From JBFXAM01 sp050184295 (GTDB lineage Bacteria; Planctomycetota; Phycisphaerae; UBA1845; Fen-1342), in assembly GCA_050184295.1 (NCBI GenBank), contig JBFXAM010000128.1, positions 1 through 13,159 on the forward strand: a stretch of 13,159 nt of DNA, given 5' to 3'. Shown in pieces: positions 6,993 through 13,159 of this stretch (positions are counted from its first letter, which is position 1; each line of letters starts with the position of its first letter). Both the position numbers and the translations under genes were made by a program. A model generated the notes under the pieces. The model did not search any database. It was not told where the DNA came from and saw nothing but the letters and a program-made list of their open reading frames with translations.

Positions 6993-7733
6993 GTGATCGA
7001 AGCCGCTGACGCCCCGGTTCTGGCCCACCTGCTGCCGCGCCTCGAGGCATTCTGCCGCGAACTTCGCGCCGTCCTGAAGGACAATCTGGTCAGCGTGATC
7101 CTCTACGGCGGCGTGGTGCGCGAGGAGTTCAGCCCGCGCAGCTCCAACGTCAACGTGATGCTGGTGGCGAACGACCTGTCGATCGGCGTGCTCGACCAGA
7201 TCGCGCCGGTGTATCACCGCGCGGCACGCGAGACGCCGCTCGCGATGCTGTACATGACCCTGGCCGGTTTGGCGCGCTCCAGCGACGTCTTCGCGGTCAA
7301 GTTCTTCGACATGCAGCGCCATCGCCGCGTGCTGTTCGGACGCGACGTGCTTGCCGAGCTGCCTTTTGAGCGCGAGCGGCTGCGTTTCCGCTGCGAGCAG
7401 GAGATGAAGAACCACCTGCTGCGCCTGCGGAAATTCTATGTCGAGCGCGGCGCGTGGCCGGACCAGATCGAGCGCGCGCTGACGCGCACCGTGTCGTCGT
7501 TCCTCACGTCGCTCTCGGTCGCGGTCTGGCTGAAGACGGGCGACCAGCCCCCGAACAAGTCCGAGACGATCGACGCCGCGGCGCGGGTGTTCGGGCTCGA
7601 GGTGCGGCCGCTGCGCGACCTGCTGGCGCTGAAGGAAGGCGTGTATCAGCCCGACGCCGCGGCATTGGGGCGGCTGTACGGCGACCTGATGAAGCTGGCG
7701 AGCGAGTGTGGCACGTTGGTCGACGCCTTGTAA
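6993..7733 (+). CDS. Nucleotidyltransferase-fold protein with degenerate active site
   Basis: A 246-residue soluble protein. Residues 30-58 follow the pattern of minimal nucleotidyltransferases (strand, LYGS loop, charged helix, then SDIDLLV), here ILYGGVVREEFSPRSSNVNVMLV (36-58). In that alignment the catalytic Ser of the GS motif is Gly40 and the two metal-binding Asp are Asn52 and Asn54. The enzyme is therefore probably inactive as a transferase and may be a binding or regulatory module. The C-terminal half (about 125-240) looks helical. The GTG start is supported by GGAG (6983-6986), 6 nt upstream. The gene ends 13 nt before the TIGR04222 gene, suggesting a shared transcript. The fold assignment is by motif pattern only and could be wrong. 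Confidence 0.75.
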   Translation: MIEAADAPVLAHLLPRLEAFCRELRAVLKDNLVSVILYGGVVREEFSPRSSNVNVMLVANDLSIGVLDQIAPVYHRAARETPLAMLYMTLAGLARSSDVFAVKFFDMQRHRRVLFGRDVLAELPFERERLRFRCEQEMKNHLLRLRKFYVERGAWPDQIERALTRTVSSFLTSLSVAVWLKTGDQPPNKSETIDAAARVFGLEVRPLRDLLALKEGVYQPDAAALGRLYGDLMKLASECGTLVDAL

Positions 7734-7734
7734 C

Positions 7735-7740
7735 GGGAGG
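7735..7740 (+). promoter_or_regulatory. Ribosome binding site deciding the ATG at 7747
   Basis: GGGAGG lies 6 nt before the ATG at 7747 and immediately after the upstream stop codon TAA (7731-7733). The frame is open 13 codons further upstream, but those codons overlap the preceding gene, so the start at 7747 is preferred. Confidence 0.75.
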
Positions 7741-7746
7741 CCGCGA

Positions 7747-8772
7747 ATGGAATTCCTGTTGCACAACGTGATCGCCGACATGCGCGGGCCGCAGTTCCTG
7801 CTGGTTTATGGCGTGGCGATCGCGGTGACGTGGATCGTCGCGCGATTTCTGTCCCGGCCGCGCGCGATCTGGGCGGACGCGGAGCCCCCGCCGGTGCCGG
7901 CGGATCCCGACCCTTACGAGTGTGCGTACCTCTCGGGGGGGCCGAAGCAGGTGCTGCACACCGTTTTGGTGAACCTCCTGCAACGCGGGTATCTACAGCT
8001 CGTGGACCCGGACGAGCGGGCCCGGACCTTCAAGGGCGAAACGGCGATCCGGCAGGCCAGCGATCGGCCGAACGAGCGGCACCTGTCGGCGCTGGAGCGG
8101 CCGGTGTTCGAGTACTTTCAGATTCCGACCAGTGCGGAGAGCATGCTGACGAGCTCGACGCTGCTGCGCGAGATCGTCGATCGGTGCGCGGGCTACCGCG
8201 AGCAGATGACGGCGTCGGGATACTTCACGGGTTCGCGGGAGACGACGCGGGCGGCCATCGTCTGGTGTTTGGGCGCGCTCGTGATCGCGAGTCTCGGCGG
8301 CTACAAGCTGGCGGTCGCACTTCAGAAGGGTAAGACCAACGTGGGGTTCCTGATCATCATGGGCCTCGGCGGGCTGGTCGTGCTCGTCGGCGCCGTCGCG
8401 CACAAGCGCATCACCCGCGCCGGCGAGCACCATCTCGAGCGCCTGCGGCTCGCTTTTGCCAGAACGAAGGCGGAGGCCGGCGCGGCGCCGGCGGTCCACG
8501 CAGCAGCGACCGGCGGACCGGGCATCGCGGCGGCTTATGATCCGACGCTTCCGCTGCTGATCGGGCTGTTCGGAACGTCGATGCTCGCGGCGACGCCGTT
8601 CGAGGACTATCACACCGCGCAATCGAAGCTCGCGCGCCCGGAACAGCAGTCGGGCAGCGGCTGGACCGGCGGCTGCGGCGCCAGCAGTTGCAGCAGCGGC
8701 AGCAGTTGCGGCGGCGGCGGCGGCGGCGGCGGCTGCGGCGGCGGCGGGGGCTGCGGAGGGTGCGGCGGATGA
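7747..8772 (+). CDS. TIGR04222-type membrane protein with Cys/Gly-rich C-terminal tail
   Basis: A 341-residue membrane protein. Hydrophobic segments lie at about 16-35, 168-190 and 197-219, with a shorter fourth candidate at 267-281. Between TM1 and TM2 a soluble domain carries YECAYLSGGPKQVL (57-70) followed by a winged-helix-like LVNLLQRGYLQL, the hallmark I recall for TIGR04222 domain proteins. Positive residues after TM1 place this domain in the cytoplasm. The tail (about 300-341) contains only small residues: six Cys (310, 315, 321, 330, 336, 339) in Gly/Ser-rich sequence, with eight consecutive Gly at 322-329. By position, the downstream DUF692 enzyme is expected to act on these cysteines (inference). 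Whether the tail faces the cytoplasm depends on whether the 267-281 segment spans the membrane. Confidence 0.9.
   Translation: MEFLLHNVIADMRGPQFLLVYGVAIAVTWIVARFLSRPRAIWADAEPPPVPADPDPYECAYLSGGPKQVLHTVLVNLLQRGYLQLVDPDERARTFKGETAIRQASDRPNERHLSALERPVFEYFQIPTSAESMLTSSTLLREIVDRCAGYREQMTASGYFTGSRETTRAAIVWCLGALVIASLGGYKLAVALQKGKTNVGFLIIMGLGGLVVLVGAVAHKRITRAGEHHLERLRLAFARTKAEAGAAPAVHAAATGGPGIAAAYDPTLPLLIGLFGTSMLAATPFEDYHTAQSKLARPEQQSGSGWTGGCGASSCSSGSSCGGGGGGGGCGGGGGCGGCGG
8710..8733 (+). repeat. (GGC)8 trinucleotide tract encoding eight Gly
   Basis: Eight perfect GGC codons lie between the Cys321 and Cys330 codons; a second run of Gly codons follows at 8737-8751. Slippage here would change loop length between cysteines without breaking the frame. 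Confidence 0.9.
8755..8772 (+). promoter_or_regulatory. Embedded ribosome binding site and ATGA stop/start overlap
   Basis: The DUF692 gene starts at ATG 8769-8771, which overlaps the TGA stop 8770-8772 of the membrane-protein gene. GGAGGG (8755-8760) sits 8 nt upstream, inside the Cys/Gly tail codons. There the Gly codons switch from GGC to GGA and GGG. This supports translational coupling of enzyme and putative substrate. Confidence 0.75.
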
Positions 8773-9707
8773 ACCCAGCGACGGCGCACAGCGCAGCTCC
8801 GCCCGCGGCGCCTGCGCCATCCGCATCCGGCGCGACTCCGCCCGCCGTGGATGCCGCATCGCTGGTCGGGCTGCCGGCGCTCGGCGTGGGCTTGGGGTAT
8901 CGCGAGCCGCTGCGTGCGGAGATATTCCGCCATCGCGACGAAATCGATTTTCTCGAAATCACCGCCGACCACTTTTTCGACCCGACGCCCGAGCGCCGCG
9001 CCCTGCTCGACCTCCTGCACGAACACTTCACGCTCATTCCGCACGGCCTCGACCTCTCGCTCGGCAGCGCAGAGGGCCTCGACGAGTCGTACGCAGACAA
9101 GTTTGCCGCGTTGATCCAACGGCTCGAACCGCCGTGGTGGAGCGAGCACATCGCGTTCACGCGCGCCGGCGGCGTGCGGATCGGACATCTTGCGCCGCTG
9201 CCGTTCACGCGCGAAGCGGCCGAGGTGGTTTGCCGCAACGTGGCGGCGATGCAGGCGCGCGTCGGGCGCGCCGCGCCCGCGACACCGCTGATACTCGAGA
9301 ACATCACGTACACCGTGGCGATGCCGGACGCGGAGATGAGCGAAGGCGCGTTTGTCCGCACCGTGCTCGAGGGCTGCGGCGCGGGGCTGCTGCTCGACGT
9401 GACCAATGTGTACGCGAACGCCGTCAATCACGGGCGCGATCCGCTCGCGTTGCTCGACGAGTTCCCGCTGGAGCGCGTGGTGCAACTGCACTTCGTCGGC
9501 GGATACTGGCGCGACGGCGTGTTCATCGACGGCCATTCCGCACCGACGCCGCCCGAAGTCTGGGAGTTGCTCGACGCGGTGTGCGCCCGAGCGCCGGTGC
9601 GCGGCGTGATTCTCGAGCGCGACGAGCACATCCCCGCAATGCGCGAGCTTGTGCCCGAGCTGCGCAGGGCGCGAGAGATCCTGCGGCGGCACGGACGCAC
9701 GGTCTGA
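8769..9707 (+). CDS. DUF692 / MNIO family multinuclear non-heme iron enzyme
   Basis: A 312-residue cytoplasmic TIM-barrel protein of the DUF692 family, whose characterised members (MbnB, TglH, ChrH, bufferin-modifying BufB) use an iron cluster to oxidatively modify Cys-containing peptide substrates. Family motifs in order: GLGYRE (41-46), FLEIT (61-65), PHGLDLSLGS (91-100), WSEHIAF (124-130), LENITYT (176-182), LLDVTNVYANAVNHG (208-222), QLHFVGGYW (239-247), IDGHS (253-257) and LERDEHIP (282-289). Probable metal ligands are Glu63, His92, Glu126/His127, Glu177, Asp210, His241, His256 and Glu283. The common HLAGH motif is replaced by HFVGG, so its second His is absent. The first about 30 residues are an Ala/Pro-rich extension. 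The start is fixed by the ATGA overlap. Confidence 0.92.
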   Translation: MNPATAHSAAPPAAPAPSASGATPPAVDAASLVGLPALGVGLGYREPLRAEIFRHRDEIDFLEITADHFFDPTPERRALLDLLHEHFTLIPHGLDLSLGSAEGLDESYADKFAALIQRLEPPWWSEHIAFTRAGGVRIGHLAPLPFTREAAEVVCRNVAAMQARVGRAAPATPLILENITYTVAMPDAEMSEGAFVRTVLEGCGAGLLLDVTNVYANAVNHGRDPLALLDEFPLERVVQLHFVGGYWRDGVFIDGHSAPTPPEVWELLDAVCARAPVRGVILERDEHIPAMRELVPELRRAREILRRHGRTV

Positions 9708-9731
9708 GCCAGGCTGGCGCGGAGAGCGGCG

Positions 9732-10502
9732 ATGAGCTTGGCGGAGCTACAGACGGCACTGGCGCGCGTGTACACGGTCGCCACGGATCGCGAAATGTTG
9801 CGGCGCGACGCCGCCGGCGCTGCGCGGGCGCTCGCCGTTCCGGTCGAGACCGTCGCCGTGCTGGCACGGATGGATGGCGCGCGGATCGAGTCCTTCGCGC
9901 AGTCGTTGATTCACAAGAGGCGCGGCGATGTCTGGAAACTGTTGCCGCTGACGGCCCGGGTGCTCGGCGGCGAGGGGGCGCGGCGCTTTGCCCGCTACGC
10001 GCTGCGCGAGCCGCGCGCTGTGCAGGCTTCGATTCGCGACGCGGCGCTCGGATTCGTACGATTCCTGCGGCAGTGCGCCGCACCGCGCGGCGCGCCGACA
10101 TGGCCATCGGAACCCGCGGCGAGCAGCATTGCATCCGATGCACGGCCGAGCGCGGCAGCCCCGTCGCTTGGCGCAGAGGCGTCGGATCGAAGCCGGCGCG
10201 CCAGCGCGGCCCGCGCGGACACGCTCGTCAACGCGGATGCCCTCCCCGGTTGGATCGTCGAACTCGCGCGCTACGAATCCGCGCGGCTTGAGCTGTGCGG
10301 TTGTCGGCGGCGCTGGATCATCCGATGGTATCGCCATCGCCCACAGGCGCTGATCGTACGCGCGGCGCGCGGCGGACGCGAATCCGGCGCGGCGCCGCCG
10401 ACGCACCCGACGATTCAGCTCTACTGGCGCCGGCGCGGTGAAATCCGCACCATCACGCTGGCGTGGCCACGCGGATGGGGGCGCCGATCGGCGCGGAATT
10501 AG
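9732..10502 (+). CDS. DUF692-associated partner protein (SCO6045-like)
   Basis: A 256-residue soluble protein encoded 24 nt after the DUF692 enzyme, with GGAG (9721-9724) before its ATG. The N-terminal helical domain (1-115) has FAQSLIHKRRGDVWKLLPLT (55-74) and RRFARYALREP (84-94), the pattern I recall in partner proteins beside actinobacterial DUF692 genes such as SCO6044/SCO6045. In known MNIO systems such partners bind the substrate and deliver it to the enzyme. An Ala/Ser/Pro-rich linker (116-168) leads to a basic, Trp/Arg-rich C-terminal domain (170-256) with CGCRRRW at 189-195 and IQLYWRRRGEIRT at 228-240. I do not recognise this C-terminal part as a named domain. Its stop codon overlaps that of the convergent lipoprotein gene. 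Confidence 0.75.
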   Translation: MSLAELQTALARVYTVATDREMLRRDAAGAARALAVPVETVAVLARMDGARIESFAQSLIHKRRGDVWKLLPLTARVLGGEGARRFARYALREPRAVQASIRDAALGFVRFLRQCAAPRGAPTWPSEPAASSIASDARPSAAAPSLGAEASDRSRRASAARADTLVNADALPGWIVELARYESARLELCGCRRRWIIRWYRHRPQALIVRAARGGRESGAAPPTHPTIQLYWRRRGEIRTITLAWPRGWGRRSARN

Positions 10503-11761
10503 CGCCGCGCGAATCCCTCGATCCGCTCCAGCCCCACGCCGAGCGCTCTCTTCGCCAGCGCATCGAGCTCGTCGCGCGGCCCCTCAAAGTGCATCGTGCG
10601 ATTGATGTGCGCGATCCACTGGCCGGGCATCAGCTCCGCCGCCGGCGAACTCGTCTCCAGCTCGTAGAACGGTCCGAGCGGCTTCTTGCCGGGCTCCGGC
10701 GGACCGTCGTTGTAGCTGTTGATGACGTCGCCGCCGTACGGGTCGTCCTGAAGCTCCCACATCGAGTTGACATAGTCGGTCATGCCATACGGCAGGTTGA
10801 ACTGCACGATCGTGAGCACGCCGCGCTCGGCGTCCCAACTGCCGCAGAACGGCGTCGCGCGGTGCGGTCCGACGCCGATCTTGGTGCGATACTGCCCGTC
10901 GCCGCGGAAGAGGATGATGCCGTCCTCGATGCTCAGGCGATCGGCGGGAACCTTGCCGAAGTAGGTGTCGTTGACGATGGGGCCGCGGGCGTCCTCGGGG
11001 CCCTTGTGATAGGGCACGACGACGACGGCCTCGGGCGAGGGCTTGAACATGCCGAGAATCCAGACGGACAAAAGTCCGGTGGCTTTGGTCCACGCCTGCC
11101 GACCGGCGTTGATCAACTTGTTGTCCGATTCGAACGCCACGAACTTCACGCCCGGGCCGGGCGTCATCCCGAGCGCGAGCGTCACATCCGTCGGGTGCAT
11201 CACGCGGATCACCCGCTCGATGTCCATGTCCAGTTGCACGCCGCTGTAGTTGGTCACGCTCGCATGGTGACGGAACGTGACCGAGCGCTCGGTTCGCTCG
11301 GCGACCGCGTAGGTATCCGTGTCGATGAACGCCGGCGTCTGCCAGTGCGCCAGGTCGAACGGGTCGTCCTTCTTGAAGAAGATCGCGAATTGCCCGCCTT
11401 CGGGCCCGACCCAGAAGCGATCCTCGCCGCCCCACGGGTTGATGTGCGGCTGTCCGCCGCCGGCAGCGATCAACGCGCGATTGATCCAGCCGTAGCCCTC
11501 CGCGCTCTCGCCGCGGGCGGTGCTCGTCATGACGCGGCCCTGATATGCGGGTGCGATCGCGACGCGCGCGTCGCCGTCGCCGAGCACGATCACGTCCGTG
11601 TGTTGCTTCATGAAGGCGACATCGTCCGCGAAGGTCGGCGGCGCGTCGCTCCTTGCGGCGGGCGCGTGCGGATCCGTGGATTTCATCTGCGCGCACCCGA
11701 TCGCAAGCAGGGGCAGCGCGACGAGCGCGAGAACGGCGAACAGAGGCGCACCAGTACGCAT
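10499..11761 (-). CDS. DUF6786 family lipoprotein
   Basis: A 420-residue exported lipoprotein of unknown function. The N-terminus is a signal peptide with hydrophobic core FAVLALVALPLLA and lipobox AIGC (Cys23). The mature part is predicted all-beta, resembling the galactose-mutarotase/aldose-epimerase-like sandwich usually assigned to DUF6786. Conserved stretches visible are AYQGRVMTST (72-81), PHINPWGGEDRFWVGPEGG (105-123), an ESDNKLIN segment, NSYNDGPPEPG (348-358) and GPFYELETSSP (363-373). The frame is open 70 codons further upstream, but the ATG at 11761 is chosen because the signal peptide starts there and GGGAG lies 9 nt upstream. No catalytic role can be inferred. The gene follows the glutaminase-like gene on the same strand with a 327 nt gap, so it probably has its own promoter. 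Confidence 0.88.
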   Translation of the reverse strand: MRTGAPLFAVLALVALPLLAIGCAQMKSTDPHAPAARSDAPPTFADDVAFMKQHTDVIVLGDGDARVAIAPAYQGRVMTSTARGESAEGYGWINRALIAAGGGQPHINPWGGEDRFWVGPEGGQFAIFFKKDDPFDLAHWQTPAFIDTDTYAVAERTERSVTFRHHASVTNYSGVQLDMDIERVIRVMHPTDVTLALGMTPGPGVKFVAFESDNKLINAGRQAWTKATGLLSVWILGMFKPSPEAVVVVPYHKGPEDARGPIVNDTYFGKVPADRLSIEDGIILFRGDGQYRTKIGVGPHRATPFCGSWDAERGVLTIVQFNLPYGMTDYVNSMWELQDDPYGGDVINSYNDGPPEPGKKPLGPFYELETSSPAAELMPGQWIAHINRTMHFEGPRDELDALAKRALGVGLERIEGFARR

Positions 11762-11839
11762 GTCATGAGTCTCCCGTGGCGCCGACGGCGGGCGGACCGC
11801 GGGCCACCTGCGAGTCGGTCGAGTTGCAATGCGACGCGA

Positions 11840-11868
11840 ATGATAACGCGCGCCCCGGATCATCGGAA
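11840..11868 (-). promoter_or_regulatory. Putative promoter of the DUF6786 lipoprotein gene
   Basis: On the minus strand TTCCGA (11863-11868) and TATCAT (11840-11845) are separated by 17 bp, giving a leader of about 70 nt. The -10 matches 5 of 6 consensus positions and the -35 only 3 of 6. Confidence 0.35.
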
Positions 11869-12053
11869 TTCGCGCGGTCGCATTCGGCGTCGCTCGATTC
11901 CGACGAGCGTCGTCGTTGATCCGCGTCGCCGCGCAGACGCGCATCCGAACCCAAGCGCTCGCGCGCGGCAAGCGGCGGCGGCCCTGATGTCACGGGCGAG
12001 ACCCCGAGATTCGCGGCGGGTGGACGGTCGGCGTGCGACGAGCGCGGTCGCAA

Positions 12054-12086
12054 GCCGCCCCCTGCGGACATCCCCTGCGGGGCGGC
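12054..12086 (-). terminator. Candidate terminator of the glutaminase-like gene
   Basis: GCCGCCCC (12054-12061) and GGGGCGGC (12079-12086) form a perfect 8 bp inverted repeat with a 17 nt loop, beginning 2 nt past the stop codon. The loop region also contains the direct repeat CCCCTGCGG. There is no T-tract, so it could be Rho-assisted or a dispersed hairpin repeat like those in 387-595. Confidence 0.4.
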
Positions 12087-12088
12087 AC

Positions 12089-13159
12089 TCAGGGCCGCGG
12101 CTGCGTGGCGGCGGCGCGGGCGCTCCAACGCGCGCGGGCCGTCTCGTCCGCCAGCATCGGCATGAACACGCCGCCCACGACCGAGCGGGCCTGAAACCCG
12201 ATCTTGCGGGCGTCGGTGGTCGAATACCAGTCGCTGAGCGGCACGCGGTCTTGCGTTTCATTGGCGAAATCGTAGAGCGGGTTCACCAGCGCCTCAAAGT
12301 CCGTCCGCGATTCCGCCAGCGTCGCGGTCCACACGGTCCAGTCGAGCTTCGCGTAGGCGGCACGGTTGTCGAGCGGCAATCCGTATCGGTTCTGCCGCGA
12401 CAGGTACGAGCGCATCTCGCGCCGCGCGACGTCCGGCGGAAAGACGCCCAGCTTCAGCACGCGATCCCACACGAGGTTGTATTTCTGGCTCCACGTGTCC
12501 GCGCGGTCGAACGCCAGCCGGTAGTGCGCGCCGTCGTCCGCCAGCTTCTGCCACCGCGCTGCGAAATCGCCGGCGAGGCGGCGATAGCGCTCCGCGTCAT
12601 CCCCGGCGCCGTCCCGCCGGCACATGTCGCCGAACGCCGCCAGCGCAAGGATCGCCTTGAGCGAGAGATTCGCGTTATGCGCGAGATGGCCGGCGAAATC
12701 ATCCGTGCAGAGCTGGTTGGCGGGGTCGAGCCCGTGGTCCACGAGATACTCGGCCCACTTCACGAGCAGCGGCCAGTAGGGCTGCGCGAACGCGTTCGAG
12801 CCGTCGAGCTGCGCCGCCGCCGACAGCAGCAACAGCATGTTCGCGGTCTCCTCGACCGGCATCTGGTCGTCCGCGCTGCGCTCGCCGCCGCCGTAGACCT
12901 GTCCGTTCGCGTGCGGATACGTGCCGAGGTCGTGCGGGGCGAAGGGGTTCGGCCAGCGCGGCGAGCGGGCGTAGTCGAGCACCGGCCGCAACTGCGCGTA
13001 GAGCAGCTCGCGGTTGAGCAGCAGAAAGAGCGGCGCCGCGGGGTAGATCACGTCCACCGTCGCGATGCAGCCGTTGCTGAAATTCTCCTTGGAGAACATC
13101 AGCGGCGTCGTGTCCCAGTCCGCGGCAAGCTTGTGCGCCGCGAGACACTGGCGGTACGC
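12089..13159 (-). CDS. Glutaminase A-type protein (DUF4965/DUF1793), 5'-truncated by window edge
   Basis: The last 356 residues of a protein resembling fungal and bacterial GtaA-type secreted glutaminases, whose usual order is DUF4964/DUF5127, DUF4965, DUF1793. The frame is open to the window edge, so the internal Met at 13099 is not the start. Visible family features, numbered from the edge: FSKENFSNGC (22-31), PFAPHDLGTYPHANGQVYG (72-90), QMPVEETANML (99-109), HLAHNANLSLKAILALAAF in the next helices, then the Trp-rich C-terminal helices including YNLVWDRVL and KLDWTVWTATLA. This is the alpha-helical barrel part. The signal peptide and N-terminal beta domain would lie outside the window. Members may hydrolyse glutamine or glycosidic substrates, so the enzymatic activity is not certain. 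Confidence 0.88.
   Translation of the reverse strand, partial: AYRQCLAAHKLAADWDTTPLMFSKENFSNGCIATVDVIYPAAPLFLLLNRELLYAQLRPVLDYARSPRWPNPFAPHDLGTYPHANGQVYGGGERSADDQMPVEETANMLLLLSAAAQLDGSNAFAQPYWPLLVKWAEYLVDHGLDPANQLCTDDFAGHLAHNANLSLKAILALAAFGDMCRRDGAGDDAERYRRLAGDFAARWQKLADDGAHYRLAFDRADTWSQKYNLVWDRVLKLGVFPPDVARREMRSYLSRQNRYGLPLDNRAAYAKLDWTVWTATLAESRTDFEALVNPLYDFANETQDRVPLSDWYSTTDARKIGFQARSVVGGVFMPMLADETARARWSARAAATQPRP

Larger units (their letters stand above)
11762..12088. other. Intergenic region with promoter and hairpin, no gene seen
   Basis: Frames across this gap on both strands are Arg-rich and without motifs. It contains a candidate terminator at 12054-12086, a short hairpin CGACGA-GCG-TCGTCG at 11901-11915 and a candidate promoter for the lipoprotein gene. 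Confidence 0.6.

Noticed and set aside
8688..8768. 27-codon N-terminal extension of the DUF692 gene
   Set aside because: It is a poly-Arg frame-shifted reading of the Gly/Cys codons; the ATG at 8769 with GGAGGG and an ATGA overlap is the sensible start.
11762..11971. 70-codon upstream extension of the lipoprotein gene
   Set aside because: It would bury the signal peptide and lipobox, which begin at the ATG at 11761.

Overview
This is a GC-rich bacterial window that looks planctomycete-like. The inference rests on the DUF6786-type lipoprotein, the planctomycete-style adenosylcobalamin-dependent ribonucleotide reductase, the TIGR04222/DUF692 cluster and the long, hairpin-rich non-coding stretches. 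No rRNA, tRNA or marker gene is present, so the taxon is an inference of moderate strength. No insertion sequence, prophage gene or CRISPR array was seen.

Layout. Positions 1-997 carry no convincing gene. They hold a tandem array of eight 24-25 bp units (55-252) and a highly structured stretch (387-595) built around two inverted copies of a ~40 nt element with tetraloop hairpins. Positions 998-4051 (minus) encode a class II ribonucleotide reductase (NrdJ). Its promoter carries two well-spaced NrdR-box-like palindromes, one of them filling the -35/-10 spacer. Positions 4052-4704 are non-coding. An M20 amidohydrolase (4705-5880, minus) and an unrecognised protein (6020-6772, plus) diverge from a shared AT-rich promoter island.

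The most interesting part is a compact plus-strand cluster at 6993-10502: (i) a nucleotidyltransferase-fold protein whose catalytic residues appear replaced; (ii) a TIGR04222 membrane protein ending in a Cys/Gly-only tail with six cysteines; (iii) a DUF692/MNIO-family iron enzyme whose start overlaps the preceding stop (ATGA); (iv) a partner-like protein of the kind found beside DUF692 enzymes. MNIO enzymes are known to modify cysteines in ribosomally made peptides. The inference is that this cluster installs a post-translational modification on the Cys/Gly tail of a membrane-anchored protein rather than on a free peptide.

On the right, two minus-strand genes converge on the cluster: a DUF6786 lipoprotein (10499-11761), whose stop codon overlaps that of the partner gene, and a glutaminase A-type (DUF4965/DUF1793) protein running off the window edge (12089-13159).
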